Shown: in pieces, positions 24,146 through 39,100 of the stretch | How the letters are laid out: each line of letters opens with the position of its first letter | How positions within the stretch are numbered: position 1 is the first letter of the stretch | NCBI GenBank assembly: GCA_002007465.1 | Contig: LNAC01000779.1 | Location: forward strand, 155,115-219,114 | DNA: 64,000 bases | Source of the DNA: Ailurus styani | Taxonomy: Eukaryota > Chordata > Mammalia > Carnivora > Ailuridae | Direction: 5' to 3' | Program-made: the position numbers and the translations under genes | Notes under the pieces: model-generated | Told to the model about the DNA's origin: nothing | Seen by the model: only the letters and a program-made list of their open reading frames with translations | Databases searched by the model: none

Positions 24146-27100
24146 CTGCTGACAAAGAATGGATAGACTCACACAGATACACAGTAGCAGAATTTTAATC
24201 AGTTGGTTTGGGGAGAAAAGAAAGGAGGGTGGGGAAAAGCTCTGACTTCCCAACATAATCATATACAATGAACAGCATACACGTTAATTTTAATTGAAAG
24301 ACTACATTAAAACTGCCAGTCGTGTCAATACCAAACTTACGAACGAAAACTCAAAAACTGAAACCCCCTGCCTGGACACGCACGAAGGCAGCCAGCGGGA
24401 GGCTGAAGGCCGAACCCGGAGACTAACGACCACAGGCCCAAGGGAAGGCGTCTATCAGAACAACGCTCGCCAGCTGTAAGGGCCGCCCTGGGAACCCGCC
24501 CGGAGCCCCGCTTTCCGCCAGCGCGCTCGGCGGCCTCGGTGCACACCTAACCTGTGTAACACGCGCACCACAACACCCACCGCCTTGGCACTTCTGGGAG
24601 CAGTGACCGTGAGAGGCTCACGTGTTTGCTGGCCACAGACAAAACTTTCACGGAAGTTAGTTGCCTGGCCCCCCGGGGGGGGGGGGACACACTGTATCCG
24701 TGTATTTGGGCTGTTTGCCAAGTTCAGCGGGCTGCAGGGTCGAGTGACAGGAGGACAGAGACCCAGGGCAATTCCCACACACCCACCCACGGCCGCTCGC
24801 ACTCGCACAGAAGCGGCGACTGCCCGGGTGGTGCTGCGGAGGGTCCGGGCCTGGCCAACATGCTTGTGGACGCGAGACGGCCGGGTCAGAGACAAACAGC
24901 TCTACAACAGCAGGCAGCGTGTGTGTCCCAATCACACAGTCACCCTCGCCCTCCAAGCTCCCCATCCCCCGAAGAGGTGGGGACCACACGAGATCCTAGC
25001 TGATCTCTCCGAGATCCTAGCTGATTTCTCCGAGCGCAGGTGGTCCCAGTGTTTGCTGAGGGGCCGCAGGCCTGGGAGGCTCTGGCCGAAGGGAAACAGG
25101 ACCCTCGTCACACTGGAAGCAGCCGCTGCACAGCCTCCCTGAAGAGCTGGCCCATGAGGAGAGCGGCCGGGCCTCGGCCTCCGCTCACGAGACTGTGCAG
25201 CAGCGCCCACGGCCACAAATGTCTCCCAACCTTTTCAAAGCTGGGTTTGGAACAACTGCTAGGTTTAACTTTTCATCAGGATCCTCCTAAAAGGCCAACA
25301 GGAATTATAAAGAATTCCTACCACATTCAGAGAAACCAATAGTAAGGATTTTTTCAATTAAAGTCAGAAATTTCATTACATTGTTTATCCTATCTACAAA
25401 AACTTCTCATTAATCTTAATAATGGTTTGAATTGTTCACTTTGCTAAGCACCCAACTGCAACCCTCCCCAAGGGCTGGTGGCCTCGCGGTCTATGAAAAC
25501 ATCCACGTGAGGTGCAAAGGATGACGCGCTGCAGGTCTGAGCTGCTAGCTCTGGAAACTGCTGAGAAGGGACCCAGAGCCCAAAGCTCTGCAAGGGCGAA
25601 CTCTGGAGAGCGCAGGGGGAAGCCCTGTGAACCGCACAAGCAGTAAGCAGCAGCATCGGCATCGCTGCCCTTTACCGCAGACACAGCTGAGAAGCTGGGC
25701 TCTCTCAGGACAGGGTCACATCCCCTGTGAGAGGAACCACACTGAAGAGCTGAAGGGCGGGAGCCTTTTCTCCTGGCACGGCCTGGTTCTTGCTTCAGCC
25801 GGCTGGACTGCTGCAGCCAAAAGGTGTGCATAGAAAGGGAACCTTACTACTTTCTGCTTTGATCTGCCCACTAGGGCAGGGTCCCGGGTCACTGATGCTC
25901 GCTTCTCAGAGGTCACTTGTTTAGGCCCAAAGTAGAATGGGCTCAACCAGAAAAGATTCTCTCCTACTTGGCACATGATTTCAAAGAATTTTCTCCACAT
26001 CCAATTGTTTCTGAATAAAAGCTCTTTGTTTCAATGTTCTCCTTCAAAAAACCCACAGTTCAGCTTTTTCTAGTACCATTGTTGAGAAACTAATATTTTT
26101 TGGCCAACGTCTACAACTATGTTTGAGAAATGTCAAACATGTTTCCATTATGGAAAAACATACTGAATTTTATCTGAGAGCAGGTAAGGGGCGTCTGGAC
26201 TCTGATTTGCACTCACGCTGACGGCAGCATGGGACCCACCTTGGTGAAGGCTTTAATGGCGCGGGTGAGGACGGCCTCCTCCACGTCCGCAGGGATCGTC
26301 TGCAGGCTCACGATGCAGTGCAACACACAGAGGATGGTCTGGTGCTGGCCCTGTGTTTGCAGAAATCAAAATCAAACAAGCAGTTTGAAAAATGCCTCAA
26401 GACATAAACTCAAAGCAACTGCAGAGCTGGGAGCTGGTGTGTGACCAAATACTCATAACCACAAATACCAAACTCTCTACCAAGGGCTCCGCCAATGTTT
26501 CCTGTTAGGTGTTAATACAATTTGAAAAGCTTTCAGGGAGATAAAATCAAAGCTGCTTAGTTATTACATAAAGTCTAACCGAATATAAATGGAATTTCAA
26601 ATCAAACGTCTTCTTTGCAGTGAACTGATGAGAGGATCCACTCACTTCTGGACACAACTGTTGCAGTTCCGCTGGCGGGTGCTGACATGCCACGGCGGTA
26701 CGTGCACTAGTGGTGGGTAGCCAGCATCAGGACGTGCATGCCCTGCCCGTGGCGGGAGCTGCGGAGGGAGGACAGAACCTCAGGGGTTAGGTCCCTGAGG
26801 AAAGTGTCTGACTTGAATCCCAGGGACTGTTCACTTCAGAGAAGCAGAAGAGACCCTTCACCTCTGGAGCTGACATGCGTCCAGTGCACTCGCCCCCGAG
26901 CACCACTGACTGCGTTTCTGGAAATCTGCTCTGAGGGCCTAAGCGGAAATGCAGAAAAACCTGCAAGCACAAGTGATCATTACAGGGATGGCTACCAAAG
27001 CAAAAATCTGAAATGATGTAAACACCCTACAGACGGGGGTCGGAGCAAAGGATGATGAAGGCGCGGCAGGCGCCATGTGACAGACAGTGCAAGCTGCGTG

Positions 27101-30100
27101 CAGAGCTGTTGGAGTTCAAGTCCTGCTCTGACACATGCTGCCTGCCTTTCCTGAGAGACGGGGCCTCATCCTGTCTGGGCCGTGGAGATGAATGAAGGGG
27201 AAAACGGAAATTATGACCTGGCAAGGGCCCGGCCGCTGCCCCAGGGGTGACCTCCTCTCTCATCCCCTCCCACAGGGGCGAGAAGGCAGACTATGAAATG
27301 GACTCTGAATCCAGCGCGCCCTCGTCTGTGAAGGCATGTGCACACATGTTCGAGCGTGTGCATCCTTTTCTGTGTCTAAAAAATGAAGTATACGGTTTTC
27401 CGTGACCACGTTAACAAACGCACTAGGTTTGACAGAAAGGACTTGAAAATGTTGAGAGTGGTGCTGCCGGGATTACAGGTGTTCTCATCATCTGGTTTTG
27501 TATCTTCGACACGTGATGCTGGGCGTGCATTTCTTCTTACCTCGGAAACACCTAAATTAGATCCAGATACGGTATTCCGCACAAGTCCCCTTCTTCATAA
27601 TGGATTTTTGTGCACTAAGCCTGTGCTAAGGGCCTTGGTTAGCTTCTTCAACTGCCCAACGCCTCCTTACCTTCTCTAGTAAAAAGAGAGCTTCCGCGGC
27701 ATCTGTGCGGCTGCCAAGCAGCACATCCACGTCCTCTTTGGTGATCACAGGCTCCTTCAGCTGCTCCACCCAAGACCACATTAGACTGCACAGGACGAAA
27801 GGGTCCCTTTCGCCACATATTCTTTCCCAAGCTCCATCTCGGGAATTTAGTTCTTTCTAAAAAGAAGGGAAGAAAAAAAAAAACAGAGAGGAAGGAGAGG
27901 GGAGGGAAAGGGAAAGGCGAAGGGGGTAGGGAGAAAGGAGGAGAGAGAGGAAAAGAGAGAAGGAGGGAGGGAGGGAAAGGGGAGGTAGAGGGGGAGGGTG
28001 AATGGTGACGGGAGGGGGAGGGACGGTGAGGCGGCACCGTCTGAGGTTTGACGGCCCTCAGGCTGTCCGTGAGTGACAGTCTTAGGCTCTGGGTGGATGG
28101 GGACCCCTCCCAGTGCCCCCCACCTCCAGGCGGCACCTTGGGCTGAGATGCTGAGTCTCTCCAAGTCTCAGTCTCCCTCTGCGGAGCTGAGCCCTGCCCC
28201 ACGTGTGCGCTAAAGCCCCTCAGAGAGGGGCTCCGTGGGTCTACCCGAAGCTCTCCACCCCACTCCGAAACCACAGACACTGTTCAGGAAGAGGGAGCCT
28301 TCGTTTTTAGGTTCCTTGGAACAAAACAGAAATACTTACTGTGATGAAGCAGAATCGCAGACAAAAAAGCATATATAAGGCAACATTTGCAGATTACCCT
28401 GGGACGAGGAAAAGCTGACTAAAACGTCAGAATGGGCCCGAGAAAAGTGCTGAACAGTCCGCAACTGTGGCAGACACACCTGTGTCACATTCCTTTTCCG
28501 AGTCCCATGCAGGGCCGACACAAAGCCAGCCGCACAACCTGAGACTGGACAGTGGAAGGGACGAGCAAGTCTGGCCCATGCCCCAAATGCTGGAGACAAG
28601 TTAAGCCAGAGGCCTGAACGGTTTACCTCACAGAGAGCAGGGGACAAACAGGAAGAATTTTAACTTCTGATGGGGTTCAGATTTATACCTTAGTAAACAA
28701 AGTGTATGTGTGCTACAGGAATAAGCATAATAATTGCACGTTCATTCATTCACACACCCAGTATGTTCACAAGGCTTAGACTGACAGCCTTTAGCACGCA
28801 GCTTATCCGATTCCTACAGCACCCCGCAACGAGGCCCTGACAGCAGATGTGCAAGCCCAGGCAAGAGGGAACCTGCCCAGGAGCCCGAAGCAGAACGGGG
28901 GAGACAGTGTTCCCTGGGACGCTCCCGCCCCGCTGCCGGGGTCCTCCGGCTCTGGGCTCCTCTGGTTCCTCTTCATTCTCTCATGAAGAAGCCAGTGTGT
29001 TTAGTTGTGCGGAGGCCCCGTTCCCCACGCGTCGCACACACAGCCGACCGGCTCCGCAGCAACCAGAAGCTCGGCAGAGCAGCATAACTCAAAGGCCCTC
29101 CCAGGAAAATCCTGTTACTCTGCTTTCTGAAATCCTCCAGGAGGCCTAACAAAGTGTTAGACTCATGAGCTGCATCCCAGCCCTGCCACATTCAGGCCAC
29201 ACAACCTTGAGTGTCTGTCTTGACCCCTGTGACCCTCGGCTTTCCTATCTGTGATCCTTAATTCATAAGGATTGTGAAGATTAACTGAGAATCTTAGGGT
29301 ATCCTCTGCCCTCCAGGTCACTGTGAGAGCAGGTGACGCAGCAGCCGAGAGAGGGCCCAGCATGGGCGTGGGCAGCAGGGTGCCGTCCAAATCACAGTTC
29401 ACTGGACTCTTCCAGAACTCAGCTAAGCTGTTTTATTGCTGAAAGGCCCATAATAAAATCCAGAAAGTGAAACAAAGGGCAAGCCTATCCAAACAAAAGG
29501 GTCATGTGTCGCCTCTGGAAAATGCTCTTGGATGTGAAGCGCTCCAACAGTCCCGCCCACTGGGCTGACCTCTGAGGGGTCCAACCACTAGCTCCCATGG
29601 CCACGGTGTTGCAAGGGAAGGGCTTGCAGACTGATCAGCCAGACGGAGCCAAAGGCCTGTTCAGTTTGGAGTAAGAAAAAATACTTCATGTTGTAAATCA
29701 ATATATGCGGGCGCCTGGGTGGCTCAGTCATTAAGCATCTGCCTTGGGCTCAGGTCATGATCCCAGGATCCTGGGATTGAGCCCTGCATTGGGCTCCCTG
29801 CTCAGTGGGAAATCTGTTTTTCCCCTTCCCTCTGCCTGCTGCTCTGCCTACTTGTGCTCTCTATCTCCCCGTCAAAATAAATCTTAAAAAAAAAAAATCT
29901 TAAAAAAAAAATCAATATATGTACCTATTTGCTCAGCAAACACCTGTAGTTCTGACAAACACTGTGCACAAGCTCTGCAATTCCACAGCTTTAAGTGGGT
30001 GCAAAGCTCTGTGCCTAGTTTTCCCACCTGTGCATCTGGAAGGTTCGGACCCTCCTGGAAAGTGTACATGCCTTGCTTAATGAATGCAGAATACAGAGGA

Positions 30101-33100
30101 GCAGCTACACAGATACTTCACGGGAGATTATAGACTAACGGATCCAGATTTCACTGAGCCAGGTGTCCCCAGGTCAGCCCCACATTCGTGCACTTTACTA
30201 GTTTCTGGTAACTAGGCAGCTAAGGTCTCCCTTTTGTCTACACCAGCTGCTCATTCAGGGCAAAGAGCACAACTGATTTAAGACTGTTTCTAATGAAAAT
30301 ACACCACAAAAAGGGGTTAAAATTTAAAATTGCACGTTCTAATTTAAGTAAAAGCCCAGAAATGGAACCCAAAGACACAACCTTGGGTAAACTGATGGCC
30401 CAGGGGCGCCTGGGTGGCTCAGTCAGTTAAGCGTCTGACTCCATTTCGGCTCAGGTCATGAGCTCAGGATCATGAGATGGAGCCCCAGGTCAGGCTTGGC
30501 ACTGAGCTTGGGACCCTCTCTCTCTCTGCCCCTGCCCGCTACACCCCTGTCGCTCTCTCTAAATAAATAAATAAAATCTTTTTAAGAAACCTAATGACAC
30601 AAAGGTACTCTGTGGCTTGCTCCCATTGCTTCGTGGAATCTGACCGTTGCCGCACTGGGGTGGGTCAGGAGACCTGCAGGAAGGGGTGCTGAGCAGACAG
30701 CAGCCGTCGTGTGCCCTCTGACCTCACTCAACACTTGCATTGATAACTCTGGACAAGAGTTTTCTCTGATTTCACTCATGTCTCTCGGTCAGTGATTCTC
30801 CAAGTGTGGCTCCCCACCAGATTCGGGTTAGAGATGCTCAAGCCAGTTCCTAAAGCTGTCTGCTGCGGTCTGTCCATCCCACAAAGCCAGCGGGAAAGCA
30901 AGAAGCCCTGGTCCGAGGACCCGGCTAAGTGCTAAGTACTGAGCGCTTTCTTTCACACAGAGACTGAGAAACCTGAAGTTCCAAAGTTAAGTATTACACA
31001 AACAGGTCTTCAAATTCCCGTAACCCTTCAATTTGGTAAAATGTATTCTGTTTTTGCTCTGACATAAGTATTTCCCCCTCCCACATAATTAAATGAAATA
31101 CAAGTACCTGCCACATTTCTACCCTCTTCTTCACCTCCTCCTTTTCTGCGAACTCGTTTAAGCTTGCCAGGGCTTTGGCTGCTAGTATCCTCCTGGCTTC
31201 GACACTCAGTCCAGACTGCAGAGCAGGGTGTGCAGCAGCTGCAGACACATCTCTGCTGTCCTGGGCTCGGTTGTGTCCGCCGGGGAAGGGTGCTTTGGGG
31301 CTGAAGCCACAGTCCACGGGGCCGCGGGACATGTCGGAGCAGCAACCAGCAGGAGTTTCGTACTGACAGCAGGGTGCTTGCTGGGGAGAACAGTCTGGTT
31401 CCGTAGGGAGAGCTGCAAGGCTCGGTACAACTGGCTCCCTCGGGTTGTATGAACCTGAAACACCCGAAGAAAAGGTTCTACTCCGCTGTACTTCCTTTGC
31501 AACTGTCTCCCTATGGAAAACCGGTGACCCCTCATCTTTGAGTCCTTCCGGGCCTCCAAATTTAGCCTGATTCCAGAAAGAGAATGTATTTCGGACCAGC
31601 ATTTCCTTACTTGGATCAAGCTGTGGAGCCTGAGGAGTGTAACAGTGGCTTATGGGCTTCTGCTGCCTGGGGTTATGTCCAAGCAAGGCCTGGGCAGGCC
31701 CCGTCCACGGAGTTCCCCCGTGTTCCAGATGCGACTCAGCCCTTTTTAAATCGGAGTCGCTGTAGCTGAATCGCCTTTTCAGGTGAGTCAGGGGCTGAAG
31801 GCACTCGACATTCCGCCTCTTCCAAAGAGGGTCAATCTCTTGCTCGCTAGAAAGAACCACATCCTGATTCTCAAAATCCGTGGCCACAGCAGTGGCGGGG
31901 AAGCAATCAGATGCATCGCTGCCCTGCCTCAGTAATTCTTTATCCAGCTGCAGGGTGATCATCTCAGAAACCGTCTTCTCAATTTCGGCAGACAGGCTGG
32001 GCACTTCTGCCACCTCTTTGGTCACCACTGGCCTGTTCTCGGCTAAGTCCAGTAGCAATTTGCAAACAAGGTGGATAATTTTGGGTACGTGTTTCAGAAG
32101 TCGGGCCTCATAACCATGAAGCAGATGCCGCTGGCGAATAAGATACTGTGCTAAAGTAACGGCGTGTGCTTTGGGGTCACAGCAAGAGAATATATTGCGA
32201 AGAGGAATCAGAAACTGAGTAAATTCCCTTACACAGAGTAGTTGTCCTCGAGTTTGTATGGAATTGGGTCGCTTTGCCCGAACAAATGTAATTGCTTGGT
32301 CAGCACTCATTCTTGTTGCAAAAACTAAGTAACATGCTATTAAAACGCCTAGAGGTGAAGAAGAGAAGATTGGTATGAAAAAGTTTATAACTTATTTATT
32401 TATCACTAAGATTTAAATTTTGAATATGTGTTAGGAAACCATATAAAAGATCATTTTAAGGACAATTATAACTTACTGACTTTTTGTACAAGTGTTTATT
32501 CACTTGTTGACATGCCCCTTTCTCCCCCTGACTGAGAATCCACAGTCATCTCTGTACCCCTGTGTGGGTGAAGGGATGAGGGAGTAAGAAGGGGTGAGGG
32601 GGTGAGGAAGAAGAGTGTGGTGAGGGGATGAGGGAGAGAGTGTGGGAGGGATAAAGGAGAGAATATGGTGAGGGGATGAGGGAGAGAGTGTGGTGAAGGG
32701 TTGAGGGACAGAGTTGGGCACCTGGGTGGCTCAGTGGGTTAGCCTCTACCTTTGGCTCAGGTCATGATCTCAGGGTCCTGGGATCGAGGTCCGCATCAGG
32801 CTCTCTGCTCAGCAGGGAGCCTGCCTCCTCCTCTCTCTGCCTCCTCCTCTCTGCCTACTTGTGATGTCCCTCTCTCTGTGTCAAATAAATAAATAAATAA
32901 AATCTTAAAAAAAAAAGGTTTGAGGGACAGAGTGTGGTGAGGGGATGAGGGAGAGAATGTAGTGAGGGGGATGAGGGAGTAAGAGGAGGTGAGGGGGATT
33001 AGGGAGAGAGTTTGGTGAGGGGGATGAGAGAGTGAGTGTGGGTGAGGGGGATGAGGGAGAGAGTGTGATCAGGGGAGGGAGAGACTATGGTGAGGGAGAT

Positions 33101-36100
33101 GAGGGAGTGAGCGGGGGTGAGGGGATGTGGGAATGAGTGTGGGTGAGGGGGATGAGGAAGAGTGCGGTGAGGAGATGAGACACAGTGTGGTGAGGGGGAT
33201 GAGGGAGTAGACAGGGGTGAGGGGGATGAGGAAGAGAGTGTGGTGAAGGGTTGAGGGAGAGAGTATGGTGAGGGGTGAGGCAGAAAGTGTGGTGAGGGCC
33301 TGAGGAAGTGAGAGGGTGTTAGGGGAAGGTCCAAACAGAATGTATGGATTGACAGGATAAAATATTTTAAAAGCAGTTCAGAGCAGGAAGTAGAACAGGA
33401 TTTGCTTTCATCCCTGTTGAAGTTGGTCTAAAGAGTAAAGAGGTTAAGGAGCCTGAGCACAGTTCACTCCATTAGCTGCCCTGACTGGACACTTACTTCC
33501 CACTTCTGCCATCTTTGCCATCAATTGTTGCCACATTCCCAGCCTGGCATTCTTCCCTTTCAGGCATTTTTTCTTTGGGGATTATTCATACTGACAGTTT
33601 ATTTCTGGATTTTTGTCTACACTAATAGTGCTTTTCACCAGACCAAGATATGACTTTATTCTATAAACATTATTAAAGGAAACAACCTTAATGTTATAAA
33701 CATTATTATTCTTGTTAATATTAAATTAAAATGAATAACATAATGGTGACAATCAACTAATCCAACTTTGATAGTTAACTAATATCAAGGTAAAAGGCAA
33801 ATCAGCAGACACCTGTGTGATTCACCAAGTTTGTTCATCAGTTACACATGAAAATCGGGACCTCTGCAAACTGCATGATTCCCAGTAGGGATATCGTCCC
33901 ACAAATCTTTCTCACCAGGACATGGCACTTTAGTGTAAGTAGGAAGTATCTGCGGTACAGTCATATGGAATCCCCAAGAACAGTGAGGTTTTAGCCAGAC
34001 CCTAAGAGCTGACGTTCTCAGGCAGAACTGAGTCCCCGCCCTGACCACATTCCCAAGCAGGTGTGAGACCTGGAAGCAGGTAAACAGGTACACTGTGGAC
34101 AGTGTTGAGCTCAGGAGTCTGGCTAGACCGACAACAATTAGTATTCTAACCTTACGGTATTTATTTTTGTCCCTGTATCAGCACTGCACTGAGACCTGCT
34201 GCATTTTTAAGTAAAATCATTGATTTTTATATAGAATCTTAAGCACAGATAGACTCCCTCCACAAATAAAATCCTTCCAGCCGTGCATTTAAATCTTGAC
34301 TCTGTCACTCAATGCAGCAGATTACTTAACCTCCTTCAAAACTCACATTGTTGCTAAAGACTTAAAAAAAAAAAAAAACAGTGAGTGTAAAGTGCTTAGA
34401 ACACAGCAAATAAAACAATGCTTTCTATTTTCATTATTTTGGTTAAGGAAAATTACATTTTTAAAAGACATTACCTAGTATAAATAAAGTGTTGGGGTTT
34501 TTTCCTTTGAAGAAGAAAAACCACAGTGATCATTTAGTGAGCTGTGGAAACCCATCTGTTTAGTAAATACGATGAGTTTTCTGGCTTAAGTCTCTCAAAA
34601 ATACTCTCACAAATAAAGGATCACTGAAACTATTTATTTAAGATGTTTCGAATTTTTTTCAGTGGCTTCTACCATTTGACTCCAAAACTTTGAAAGGATT
34701 TTGAAAAATCTAGAATTATGAAATACTATTTTTACATGTTTAAACATGCTACAAGGCAATACATCCACTTCCTAGAATTTATTTACCTGTTCGACCAAGC
34801 CCCGCGTGACAATGGACAGCTACTTTTCCTTCTTGTAAGGCAAATGTCATTACCTTCACCATATCTAAGATGGTGGTGAGTGATGCTACACCATAATCCT
34901 TCCAACCAAAATTGTAGAAATAAACTGGACAGTGAAAAAAAGAAAACAGGAAAAAACAAGGACACTTGACATACAGGAAATGTTGCATAGCCATCTAAAG
35001 AAAGCGAGTGAATTCATGAAAAGTGTAAAGCTGTTAGGCACACGGACTGAACTGGATGCAGAGGCCTAAAATAATAGGCTCTTCATATTTCCAGTAAGTT
35101 CACTGTTAACATTTCTTACAAAGCACACTCTATATTACTTAAGATATCTCCTGCTAAAACTGAGTCAAAAGGAATTAAGGTGAAACAAGACTGCAAATTA
35201 ATAAAGTCCACGACCTTGGCCCAAATCATTCAGCTAGAGAGAGAAAGCACAGCATCTTGTGTAAGCATGAAAAAGTGTCTGAAGGACTGATAAATGGCAT
35301 ACATACAGATCTCCCACCCAGTGGAGACAAAAAAAGCTAGACACACACTTCTTAAAAACAAGTCCCCAACGTGGCCAGGGGCTGGTCCTTTCTAGCCTGG
35401 TCCTGAATGGCACACATGCGGTGGACTCCATCCCTAGCCCCCAACACTGGGGCCTCTGGGGCCGTCACACGAAGAACCCCTGCGTCCTACCCAGGGGCAC
35501 AGCTGGGCAGCAGTAAAGCGTGAGTGGGTCCTGCGTTCCGGTCCTGCTGCCGTGTGCGCGCCGTGCGACCCGGGCGGCTGGGGACTCGCTAAGTCTGCAA
35601 GGGCCGTCTGCGAGGCAGGGACAAGGACTGTGGGAGGAGCAGAGCAGCAGGGCCAGGGTCCTGTTAGGGCAGCTGATGCGGGCATTGTTTCTATGGGGCT
35701 CCTCCCGAGATCGCTCTCACAGGACAAAAGAAATCCTGTACTTTCCGCAGCACCAACCGAGAAGAACGGTGGCATTATCTAGAATCAGTCAGCTCATCTT
35801 CCCTGTAGGGAGCTCCCCGCCCCGAAAGTGGTCATTCTATCACCCTGTGATGGCAAAGCTGGGGAGACAAAAGTCTGTGTGCCGTTCTTGGTACCTCATG
35901 GAGGGGAGGTGGAGAGACTTACTGCCAGCCTCCATGAAAGTTTCAGGAAGGTATGTGAAGCCACTTTCTTGTTCCAGAGGGTTCCCACAGCTGGCATGCT
36001 CGCCAGGGCGCTGCAGGCTGATGACTGTTTTTATGCCATGGCTTACAGGAGAAAAGAAAAAAGTTACCATATTGAGAGCAAGTGTTTAAAAAAATCAAGC

Positions 36101-39100
36101 ATTTTTGGCATTAATAAACATTATTAATCACTCTCGAAACCTCAGTTTCCTAGTTGAAATAAGCTCTCCACTGCCTATTGTTTGACTATTTGAAATCAGG
36201 AGCAATGGACGAGAAAACACGAACTGGCTTAGCAAGTGTGTCAACGACATGGCATTTACCTTTGGAACTGCTCGATGAGGTGGTACTTCTCAAGGAGCTC
36301 CGTGGACGGGCGAGCCATGGCCAGGATGTTCTCAGTGACCCTAGGATGGGAGGAGGGGCTGATGAGATGCACAAAACTTAGAACGTTCCAGTTCTAAGAA
36401 CTAAGAGAACGAGATATCAAGTCCCTACTTTTTCTGTGATTTTAACAATTCTAGAACAATTTTCTTATACAGATTCTTATACAGTGATGAGGGCTCTAAG
36501 AAACCCTAAATCCCTGGAAAAAATTCCAGGATGTAAAGTATTTATGGACTCTGGCAGTGTGGTTTCAAGGACTCTCATAAGATTGTAGTGGGCATGGTGG
36601 AGGAACCTCATTGGGCAGCAAAGGCAATTCTTTCTGCCCCTCAGTCACCTATTATGTTAAGTAGGGGTAATGCCTGCTTCACGGGGTTGGCACGAGAATT
36701 CAACACAATGTGGGTGTAAGTCTTTAGCACAAATCCTGGCATGTGGTTATGAATAAATGCTGAGTTATTCTAATTCAGCAAAACATATGGGCTTTGAAGT
36801 CAGTTGGGCCTGGTTTCAAATGCTTAGTCTCTCTGGACCTCAATTCCTTTATCAACCACACCTACTTTTCGGGAGCTTTATGAAGATGACATAATAATTT
36901 GACAGTGTCTAGCACAGTGCCTGGCCTGAGGACAAATGGACAGAGGATCCCCCCATCAGATAGCTTCCCCTCCTCAGGGGTCTGGTGAAAGACACATCAG
37001 GCAGTCTATCGGGAGCTATGGGTCACAAAAGCCTGACAAGTAACAGAGACATGAGCTGAGCAGAGCACAATCCAGAAAGGTACCATGCCTCCCTGCTGGG
37101 GCAAGCCAGCATTTTGGCTTTGATGGGGAACCCCCAAATTCAGTAGTAGTTAGTATAAGATGAGGAGAGAAGTAGCATGAAACCATGACAGGTGAAAAAG
37201 ACTCAGATGTTTGGTCAACAATAAACCAAAAATATTATTGTGATCTCGAGCTGTATTATTGGAAATTTATGGTCCGACCACACATTAGGCCTAGTGTTTG
37301 CTTTCAAACAACACTCTTCAGACCAGACTACGATCTGTGGGGAATGGCAGTGACAACAGACCCCAACAGACCCCACACACATGGCAGCAAGTAGGAAAAA
37401 GCCCAGGCTACAAGTTAGGTAGGCTGGTCGACAAAAGTCTAGTTTGGAAATGGATTCTTGCTACAGGAAATGATTCACAGGAAATGACAGAGTTCTTTAA
37501 ACCATGCATTCCTCTTAGTTAGTGGGTTTCAAAGGTGATTTGGCAGGGTGCCTGGGTGGCTCAGTCAGTTAAGTGTCTGCCTTCGGCTCAGGTCATAATC
37601 TCGGGGTCCTGGGATCTAGCCCCACACTGAACCCCACATCAGGCTCCCTGCTCAGCAGGGAGTCTGCTTCTTCTTCTCTCTCTGCTCCTCCCCCTTCCCG
37701 GCCCCCGCTCTCTCTAATAAATAAATAAAAAATCTTTGAAAAACAAATAAACCAAAAAAGGTGATTTGGCTTGATTATCAAAATTCATCAGCTATCATTA
37801 TATCAAAAGAGCTCTACTTGACAGTTTACTGTTAATAACAAGAAGCAGAAGGATTCACTGTAGAATGAGTCACATCTGCGTACCATCAACCATGCATGCA
37901 CCTTACACTGTCTGCTGAGCCAACACCGCTCTCTACTAAGACACACGCGGGGTGTATTTGCGGAGAAGTGTGCCCTTTCACACAGAAGACAGGAACAAAA
38001 AAATGAGGCTGATGTGTACCTGTGTGAAACTGACAAACCATGTACGTACCTCCAGCCTTCTCAAATTTATAGCTGAACACATTATTTCTGGCAACTTCTG
38101 GTATTTACGAGCTATCTCGTTACCATTTCTTTAAGGTACTTTATATACATCATTTCACTAATTAAAAAACCCCCGTGGATTGGTTTTATTATTTCCGTTG
38201 TACAGATGAGGTTCAGACTACCGGTGTGAGTAGGCCAAGATCACAAAGCTCATCAAGCTGCAAGGCTGGGGCGGGGGGGAGGGGATCCTGTGACTTCACC
38301 CCCCACCCCCCCACACTCTGTCCTCCACAGCCACCATCCGCTCAGACTCACCACGATGAGTAGACCCCCTTAATGGCTTGCTCCTGCTCGCTCCAGCGGG
38401 CTGGGTTTTCATACTTGCAAGCTCTGCCACCACATGCCATGGAGCAGGCCATGTGTCCAGGAATCACATGCCGTAAACGCTCTCCAACTTTTGTATACTT
38501 TGGTGTTGGACGTCCTGAATTTCCTAGAACATACAAGGAAGGGAGGATTCAAAATTCCACTCTCCAAATGGAATAGTAATATGAGAAACAGCCCCCATGC
38601 TCTCTCAGGATTGTAGATGATGAGCCGGTGCTACATTCCCTTCATTTTGTCAGAAATAAAACTGTTTCCTTTTCATCTGGGTGCCTGATCTCCTACTATA
38701 TAGAAAAGGCTTTCACACACGATAATCTCCACATGTCATCTCGGTAATGAAGACGAAGAAACTATAAAAGCAGACCTTTCACAAGGGAATGAATTTTTTC
38801 AAAAATTACATTTTTAACGCAATAGCACAAAACATTCAATCACTTTATCTCCTATTACACGTCCATTGAAGCTGTTAGTATAACAGACAGTAAAAAGTGC
38901 AATGTAGAATTGTCAACAGCCTGAATTTAAACTCAAAGCTGTGGCAATCTTTAAGGAGGAAAAGAGCTTTACTTTTTCTCTGGAGGCAAGTTGGGTTTCT
39001 TTCGGCACAGCTGGTGGAGGCCACTGCCATCATCACCTGGAGAGAGGACGAGGAGAGCGTCTGGGCGGCCGAGCCAGGCCGGCCCTGCTGCAGGATGGGG

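Larger units (their letters stand above)
28030..31107. other. PTPDC1 intron between exons 27856 and 31108
   Basis: Holds one MIR and two CAN-SINEs listed separately; the rest appears unique with no coding signal. Confidence 0.55.

Noticed and set aside
29709..30590. tRNA genes suggested by A/B box-like text
   Set aside because: These are the tRNA-derived heads of CAN-SINEs, without a cloverleaf or intact 3' half.
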